From Mycobacterium sherrisii (GTDB lineage Bacteria; Actinomycetota; Actinomycetes; Mycobacteriales; Mycobacteriaceae), in the NCBI RefSeq assembly GCF_002102355.1, contig NZ_LQPT01000020.1, positions 1 to 64,000 of the forward strand: DNA of 64,000 bases, read 5' to 3'. Below are positions 59,255-64,000 of the stretch, one piece after another (the first letter of the stretch is position 1; each line of letters opens with the position of its first letter). Made by a program: the position numbers and the translations under genes. The notes beneath the pieces are model-generated. The model saw only the letters and a list, made by a program, of their open reading frames with translations, did no database searches and was not told where the DNA came from.

Positions 59255-59866
59255 CTAGTCGCTGGCACCGGGGGCGGGTGCCCGCGGACTTCGCCGGTAC
59301 GCCGAGACTTCCGGCCGCCCGGCAAGCCAGAGTCGCCACGGTCGATCCGCCGCCTGACTGACGCCGACCCGCGGGCCCGCGACCGCCCCGTCGGCGGCAT
59401 TCAGGGCCAGGCGCACCGGGCTGTCGGCGTCGAACAGGTCAATTCCGTTGTCGGCCATCGTGATTCCGAGTGCGGAGCACAGGTTTCCGGGGCCCCGCGC
59501 CAACCCGACCGTCCGCACGGCCGGCCCACGCCTGGCCTGCGCGACATCGACGCCCTCGGTGACGACGGCCGCGCGCAGCAGCACGGCGGCGGCGGTGCCA
59601 TCGGGCCCGCATGAGACGTTCGCGCACACGTGGATGCCATGGCTGCGATAGGTGTACAGCCGGCCGGGCGGACCGAACATCACCGCGTTGCGGCCGCTGG
59701 GGCCGCGGTAGGAGTGCGCCGCCGCGTCCGGCCAGGGTCCGTCGGGCACTCCGCCGTACGCCTCGACCTCGACGATGACCCCGCGGACGCCACGCCCGGT
59801 GAGGGTGGCGCCCAGCAGTCGATGCGCGGCCTCGACCGGGTCGACGACGAGCTGGCCTGCGGACAC
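59255..59866 (-). CDS. mpg: 3-methyladenine DNA glycosylase (Mpg/AAG type)
   Basis: A 203-residue AAG-family glycosylase removing alkylated purines. Typical segments are [34 protein letters not shown] and [17 protein letters not shown] at 59866 gives the same length as the mycobacterial orthologue. It precedes tyrS by 11 bases and diverges from amt. Confidence 0.92.
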   Translation of the reverse strand: MSAGQLVVDPVEAAHRLLGATLTGRGVRGVIVEVEAYGGVPDGPWPDAAAHSYRGPSGRNAVMFGPPGRLYTYRSHGIHVCANVSCGPDGTAAAVLLRAAVVTEGVDVAQARRGPAVRTVGLARGPGNLCSALGITMADNGIDLFDADSPVRLALNAADGAVAGPRVGVSQAADRPWRLWLAGRPEVSAYRRSPRAPAPGASD

Positions 59867-59931
59867 CCAGCGAACGTACCGGCAACACCGCCATGGCAAT
59901 ATCCCGGTGTCCGTGGCGAAGGAGCCCAAAT

Positions 59932-61199
59932 ATGCATGCAATCGACCCCGCCGCCACCGCGTGGCTGCTGGCCAGTACCGCGCTGGTCCTGTTGATGACC
60001 CCGGGCCTGGCCATCTTCTACGGCGGCATGGTCCGCACCACCGGCGTGCTGAACATGATCATGATGAGTTTCATCTCGATCCCCCTGGTCACGGTGGCCT
60101 GGCTGCTGGTCGGCTACACCATCTCCTTCACCGACGGCGGGGCCGGTGGCCTGCTCGGCGGGCTGGCCCACATCGGGATGCTGGGCATCACCCCGGGCAC
60201 CGTCCACGGCGCGGTGCCCGAGCTGCTGTATGCGACCTTCCAGCTGACCTTCGCGATCATCACGGCCGCCCTGGTCAGCGGCGCGATCGCGGACCGCGCC
60301 AAGTTCGCCGCCTGGATGGTGTTTGTGCCGTTCTGGGCGATCGCCGTGTATTCGGTTGTCGCGCACTGGGTGTGGGGGCCTGGCGGCTGGCTGGCCAGGC
60401 TGGGGGTGCTCGACTACGCGGGCGGCCTGGTGGTCGAGATCGTGTCCGGCTCCTCGGCGCTGGCCCTGGCGCTGGTGCTGGGGCCCAGGATCGGTTTCAA
60501 GAAGGACGCCATGCGCCCGCACAACCTGCCGCTCGTCCTGCTCGGCGTCGGGCTGCTGTGGTTCGGCTGGTTCGGCTTCAACGCCGGATCCGCGTTGGCC
60601 GCCAACGGAACTGCCGCGGCGATCTTTTTGAACACCCTGGTCGCGGGCTGCCTCGGCATGCTGGGCTGGCTGGCAGTCGAACGGATCCGCGACGGCAAAC
60701 CCACGACGTTCGGTGCGGCCTCCGGCGTGGTGGCCGGCCTGGTCGCGATCACGCCGTCGTGCGGCACCGTCAACACCCTCGGGGCCACGGTGGTGGGGCT
60801 GGCTGCCGGGGTGATGTGTTCCTTCGCGGTGGCCGCGAATTCCGCTTCAACTACGACGATTCGCTCGATGTCGTCGGTGTGCACTTCGTCGGCGGTGTCG
60901 TCGGGGTGTTTTTGATCGGGCTGCTGGCCACGGCCGTCATGACGGCCGGACCGCAAGGCTTGTTCTACGGCGGCGGCCTGGCTCAACTGGGCAAGCAGTC
61001 GCTCGCGATCGTCGTCGTCGCGATCTACGCGTTCAGCGTGTCGTACGCGCTGGCGAAGTTGATCGACCGATTCATGGGCTTCCGCGTCAGCCCCGAGGAC
61101 GAGACCACCGGCGTCGACTTCAGCCAGCACGCCGAGACCGCGTATGCCGAGGGCGTGCAGGGGCATCTGCCGCGCGGCCCCGGCCAAGGGCCTCGATGA
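59932..61199 (+). pseudogene. amt: Ammonium transporter gene amt, split by a one-base frameshift
   Basis: ATG 59932 (ribosome site GAAGGAGCCC) begins an Amt channel with the usual helices and AFYGG-like [29 protein letters not shown], and so on. At GAATTC 60837-60842 the frame moves from 1 to 3: the first frame reads on to a stop at 60915, while the family sequence continues as FRFNYDDSLDVVGVHFVGGV in the other frame to TGA 61197-61199. Adding one A in this place would restore a protein of about 422 residues. Real mutation or sequencing error cannot be told apart. No glnK or glnD follows. M. tuberculosis has its amt elsewhere. Confidence 0.85.
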
Positions 61200-61278
61200 C
61201 GACCCCGCGAGGCTGCAACTAGCGACGCATCGCGCGAGTAGCAGCGTCGGCAGTGACGGTCTCACGGCCGGCAGACCC

Positions 61279-61338
61279 TTGACAGCACCGCGCCGCGGGG
61301 CGGATATTCATTACATGATGATTTCATCTCATGATGAA
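61279..61338 (+). promoter_or_regulatory. Promoter and candidate TetR operator of the ABC transporter operon
   Basis: TTGACA at 61279-61284 and GATATT at 61303-61308 (18 bases apart) make a sigma-70-like promoter. A perfect dyad TTCATC-TCAT-GATGAA lies at 61323-61338, overlapping the first codons of the ATPase gene, and ATTCAT/ATGAAT repeats flank it. The TetR-family gene at the end of the operon is the probable binder. Confidence 0.55.
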
Positions 61339-62091
61339 TTAGCTCCGGGCGGCGCTGAGCCGGCCGTCGACATCCGCCACCTGCGGGTGATACGGGGCCG
61401 TCGTCCCGCCCTGCACGACTTCTCCGTGCAGATCGCGAAGGGCAGCATCACCGGCGTGCTCGGCCCCTCCGGCTGCGGTAAGACCACGCTGATCCGCAGC
61501 ATCGTCGGCACCCAGATCATCGACGCCGGCACGGTCACCGTGCTCGGCAAACCCGCGGGCTGCGCGGCGCTACGCCGCCGCGTCGGGTATCTGCCGCAGG
61601 ATCCGACCATCTACAACGACCTGCGGGTCGTCGACAACGTTCGGTACTTCGCGGCGCTCTACGGCTTCGACAACCGCGCCGCCGACGCCGCGATCGAACG
61701 AGTCGGGCTCACCGACCACCGGACCGCGATCTGCGCCAACCTCTCCGGGGGCCAGCGCACCCGGGTCTCGCTGGCCTGCGCACTGGTCTGCGAACCGGAG
61801 TTGCTGGTGCTCGACGAGCCCACGGTCGGTTTGGACCCGGTACTGCGGGCCGATCTGTGGGAGCAGTTCACCGATCTCGCCCACGCCGGGACCACCTTGC
61901 TGGTCTCCAGCCACGTGATGGACGAGGCCGATCACTGCAAAGACCTGTTGCTGATGCGCGAAGGCGCCCTGGTCGCCCACACCACGCCCACCCAACTCAG
62001 AGAGGACACCGGATGCACGTCACTGGAGGACGCATTTCTGTCCATCATCAAGCGCAGCATCATGCAGAACGCGGGTCCGAGAGCTGGCTGA
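61315..62091 (+). CDS. ABC transporter ATP-binding protein (Rv1687c-like)
   Basis: A 258-residue ABC ATPase: Walker A GPSGCGKTT, Q-loop YLPQDPT, signature LSGGQRTR, Walker B LLVLDEPTVGLD, and switch His in SSHVMDEA. It belongs to the drug/antibiotic export group (DrrA-like). ATG at 61315 is followed by another ATG; the operator overlaps the start. It works with the permease that overlaps its 3' end. Confidence 0.9.
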   Translation: MMISSHDELAPGGAEPAVDIRHLRVIRGRRPALHDFSVQIAKGSITGVLGPSGCGKTTLIRSIVGTQIIDAGTVTVLGKPAGCAALRRRVGYLPQDPTIYNDLRVVDNVRYFAALYGFDNRAADAAIERVGLTDHRTAICANLSGGQRTRVSLACALVCEPELLVLDEPTVGLDPVLRADLWEQFTDLAHAGTTLLVSSHVMDEADHCKDLLLMREGALVAHTTPTQLREDTGCTSLEDAFLSIIKRSIMQNAGPRAG

Positions 62092-62843
62092 GCCTGGACG
62101 GCTACACCGCGACCACGTCGCGGATCCTGCGCCAGCTGATCGCCGATCACCGCAGCGTCGCCATGATCCTCGTGGTACCGATCCTGGTTATCACGTTGAT
62201 GTACTTCATGTTTCACAATGCGCGGCATCTTCCGGGCACGCCGTCGCCGTTCAACAGCGCCTGCCTGATCCTGCTCGGCCTGTTCCCGCTGTTCGTGATG
62301 TTCATCATCACCGCGATCACGATGCAGCGCGAACGGGCGTCGGGCACCCTGGAACGCATCCTGACGACGCCCCTGCGCCGGCTCGACCTGTTGATCGCCT
62401 ACGGCACCGCCTTCTCGATCGCCGCGGCCACGCAGGCGACCCTGGCGTGCATCGTGTCGTTCTGGTTCCTTGGCTTCGACACCGCCGGCAGCTGGGTATG
62501 GGTGTTCCTCATCGCGATCGTCAACGCGGTACTGGGTGTTGGACTGGGCCTGCTGTGTAGCGCTTTCGCGCGCACCGAGTTTCAGGCAGTGCAGTTCATC
62601 CCGCTGGTGATGGTGCCGCAGCTGCTGCTGGCCGGCATCATCGTCCCCCGCGCGGCGATGCCAGACTGGTTGCAATGGATCAGCAACGTCATGCCGGCCA
62701 GCTACGCGTTGGAAGCACTGCAACAGGTCAATTCACATACCGAACTGACCGGTGTCGCCGTGCGGGACATGATCGTCGTCGCGGGTTCCGCCTTCGCGGC
62801 GCTGTGCCTGGCCGCCGCGACGCTGCGGCGCCGGACCGCATAG
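62013..62843 (+). CDS. ABC-2 type transporter permease (Rv1686c-like)
   Basis: A 276-residue membrane protein with six hydrophobic spans typical of ABC-2 exporters, including the motif ERASGTLERILTTPL before span 2. ATG at 62013 is preceded by AGAGAGGA and lies 79 bases inside the ATPase gene; the first 25 residues are hydrophilic and not family-like, so a later start near 62091 cannot be excluded. Exported substrate unknown. Confidence 0.85.
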   Translation: MHVTGGRISVHHQAQHHAERGSESWLSLDGYTATTSRILRQLIADHRSVAMILVVPILVITLMYFMFHNARHLPGTPSPFNSACLILLGLFPLFVMFIITAITMQRERASGTLERILTTPLRRLDLLIAYGTAFSIAAATQATLACIVSFWFLGFDTAGSWVWVFLIAIVNAVLGVGLGLLCSAFARTEFQAVQFIPLVMVPQLLLAGIIVPRAAMPDWLQWISNVMPASYALEALQQVNSHTELTGVAVRDMIVVAGSAFAALCLAAATLRRRTA

Positions 62844-62844
62844 C

Positions 62845-63468
62845 GTGACGGCCGCCAACACCGGCCGTCGCCGGCCCGGCCGCCCGTCCGGAATCTCCGA
62901 CACCCGCGATCGCATCCTGTCCAATGCTCGAGAACTCTTCGCCCGCAACGGCATTGACCGTACCTCGATCCGGGCGGTGGCGGCCGCGGCGGGCGTCGAC
63001 GCCGCACTGGTGCACCATTACTTCGGCACCAAGCAGCAGCTGTTCGCCGCCGCGATCCGGCTGCCGATCGACCCGATGACGGTGCTGATGCCACTGCGGG
63101 AAACACCGGTGACCGAACTCGGTCACCGGTTGCCCCGGTTGCTGTTGCCGATCTGGGATTCCGAGCTGGGTGCGGGTTTGATCGCCACCCTGCGGTCGCT
63201 GCTGTCCGGGGCCGAGGTAAGCCTGGTGCGCACCTTTCTGCAAGACGTCATCGTCGCCGAAGTTGGTCCGCGCGTTGACAATCCGCCCGGGACGGGGCAA
63301 GTTCGCGTCCAGTTCGTCGCGTCGCAGTTGATGGGCGTGGTGCTGGCTCGCTACATCATGGAGATCGAGCCGTTCGCGTCGTTGCCGGCCGAGCAGATCG
63401 CGGCGACCATCGCGCCGACGCTGCAGCGCTACCTCACCGGGGATCTGCCGGACGGCTGCGCGCCATGA
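62845..63468 (+). CDS. TetR-family regulator (Rv1685c-like)
   Basis: A 207-residue regulator. The N-terminal helix-turn-helix is TRDRILSNARELFARNGIDR followed by TSIRAVAAAAGVDAALVHHYF, and the C-terminal ligand domain is helical. GTG at 62845 stands one base after the permease stop. It probably represses its own operon until a transported compound binds. Confidence 0.9.
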   Translation: MTAANTGRRRPGRPSGISDTRDRILSNARELFARNGIDRTSIRAVAAAAGVDAALVHHYFGTKQQLFAAAIRLPIDPMTVLMPLRETPVTELGHRLPRLLLPIWDSELGAGLIATLRSLLSGAEVSLVRTFLQDVIVAEVGPRVDNPPGTGQVRVQFVASQLMGVVLARYIMEIEPFASLPAEQIAATIAPTLQRYLTGDLPDGCAP

Positions 63469-63661
63469 GCCGGGCGTGCTCGTCGTCGTCGACGTCCCGC
63501 GCCTCGTCGATCAGCAGGACCGGGATGCCGTCCTCGATGCGGTAGGCGCGGCGCAGGCGCGGGTTGTACAGCAGCTCGGCTCCCCCGTCCAGAGGGACGA
63601 GCAGCAGCGGACCCCGGTCCTGCGGGCACACCAGAATGTTCAGCAGGTTCTGGTCAATCAT
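63434..63661 (-). CDS. Trm112-family protein (Rv1684-like)
   Basis: A 75-residue protein with the Trm112 fold: LLNILVCPQDRGPLLL, then LRRAYRIEDGIPVLLIDEA. The usual zinc cysteines are partly missing (one Cys). Trm112 proteins activate methyltransferases; the bacterial small forms are poorly known. ATG at 63661 lies 8 bases inside the end of the acyl-CoA synthetase gene, and its 3' end overlaps the TetR gene by 35 bases. Confidence 0.88.
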   Translation of the reverse strand: MIDQNLLNILVCPQDRGPLLLVPLDGGAELLYNPRLRRAYRIEDGIPVLLIDEARDVDDDEHARLMARSRPADPR

Positions 63662-64000
63662 CGTTTCCTTGATACACCGTGCTCAGTTCGGCCCGCACCG
63701 CCGGAGTCAACCGCCGGTACTGCTCGGTCGCGGCGTCGAAGTACCAGGCGTTGCGACCGGACTTGGGAATCCCGGCCGCGCGCAGCGCACTGACGGTCGG
63801 GCGGTAGGTGGCGCTGAGCGTCATCTCCGGTGCGACGCACACGATGTCGGGCCCCAGCCCGATGGGCAGGTCGGCGAACGCCTCGGTGAGATCCGCGGCC
63901 GTGATGCTGGCGCCGGGCAGCAACGTCACCGCCGAGACCGCCACCTCCATCTGTTTGAACGGGACGTTGTAGGTGACGGCCAGGTCGATGCCGTTGATCA
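63654..64000 (-). CDS. C-terminal part of a fatty-acyl-CoA synthetase-like protein (Rv1683 type, partial)
   Basis: The minus-strand frame is open from the window edge to TGA 63654-63656, about 115 residues. AVTYNVPFKQMEVAVSAVTL and the ending LTPAVRAELSTVYQ match the C-terminus of the long acyl-CoA synthetase/lipase fusion that precedes the Trm112-like gene in M. tuberculosis. The ATG at 63950 is internal. Activity cannot be judged because the catalytic domains are outside the window. Confidence 0.7.
   Translation of the reverse strand, partial: INGIDLAVTYNVPFKQMEVAVSAVTLLPGASITAADLTEAFADLPIGLGPDIVCVAPEMTLSATYRPTVSALRAAGIPKSGRNAWYFDAATEQYRRLTPAVRAELSTVYQGNDD

Noticed and set aside
60831-60845. 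Programmed ribosomal frameshift in amt
   Set aside because: No slippery run or stimulatory structure is evident, and Amt proteins are not known to use one; mutation or error is simpler.

Overview
The window comes from a Mycobacterium, probably a slow grower; the species cannot be fixed from this sequence. The right part (about 39.9-64.0 kb) follows, in reverse, the conserved order known from M. tuberculosis as Rv1713 to Rv1683: der, cmk, rluB, scpB, scpA, a parA-like gene, xerD, a NUDIX hydrolase, pyrG, mctB, a SteA-like gene, recN, nadK, tlyA, a HAD phosphatase, tyrS, mpg, an ABC transporter with a TetR regulator, and a Trm112-like gene. Base composition, GTG starts and dense 4-base ATGA/GTGA gene overlaps also fit.

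The left and middle part (about 5.2-37.6 kb) is a lithoautotrophy island. It carries three things: (1) a tightly coupled minus-strand operon for a Huc-type group 2a [NiFe] hydrogenase (hucM-hucS-hucL, a maturation protease, a 91-aa protein, a TPR protein, hucE, an NHL-repeat protein, a 277-aa unknown, a 47-aa membrane peptide, and NuoL-like and NuoM-like subunits); (2) most Calvin-Benson-Bassham genes (red-type RuBisCO rbcL-rbcS, cbbX, cbbR, class I aldolase, rpe, transketolase, class I FBPase, phosphoribulokinase, and a HAD phosphatase that is a good phosphoglycolate phosphatase candidate); (3) the nickel-site maturation genes hypF-C-D-E and, divergently, hypA-hypB. An AraC regulator beside hucM, CbbR, and a GAF sensor kinase with a NarL-type regulator sit inside the island. 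Pgk, Tpi and an intact Gap are absent, so the general glycolytic enzymes presumably complete the cycle. Read together, the genes describe H2 oxidation feeding CO2 fixation.

The island edges look rearranged. On the left, the 3' end of a GAPDH gene abuts the 3' part of a CAP-domain gene in opposite orientation, with both 5' parts missing. On the right lie a UsfY-like gene, a DesA1-type desaturase paralogue, the tail of an IS481-like transposase, a perfect 12-bp hairpin and tRNA-Pro(GGG), followed by the conserved chromosome.

Left of the island (0-4.8 kb) are a partial recombinase/transposase-like tail, a GMC oxidoreductase, and a coupled serine hydrolase / ATP-grasp pair. In the conserved right part, a catechol-O-methyltransferase-like gene is decayed, amt is split by a one-base frameshift, and the region downstream of tyrS is rich in inverted repeats. 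All starts, domains and repeats were read by eye; no database search was run.
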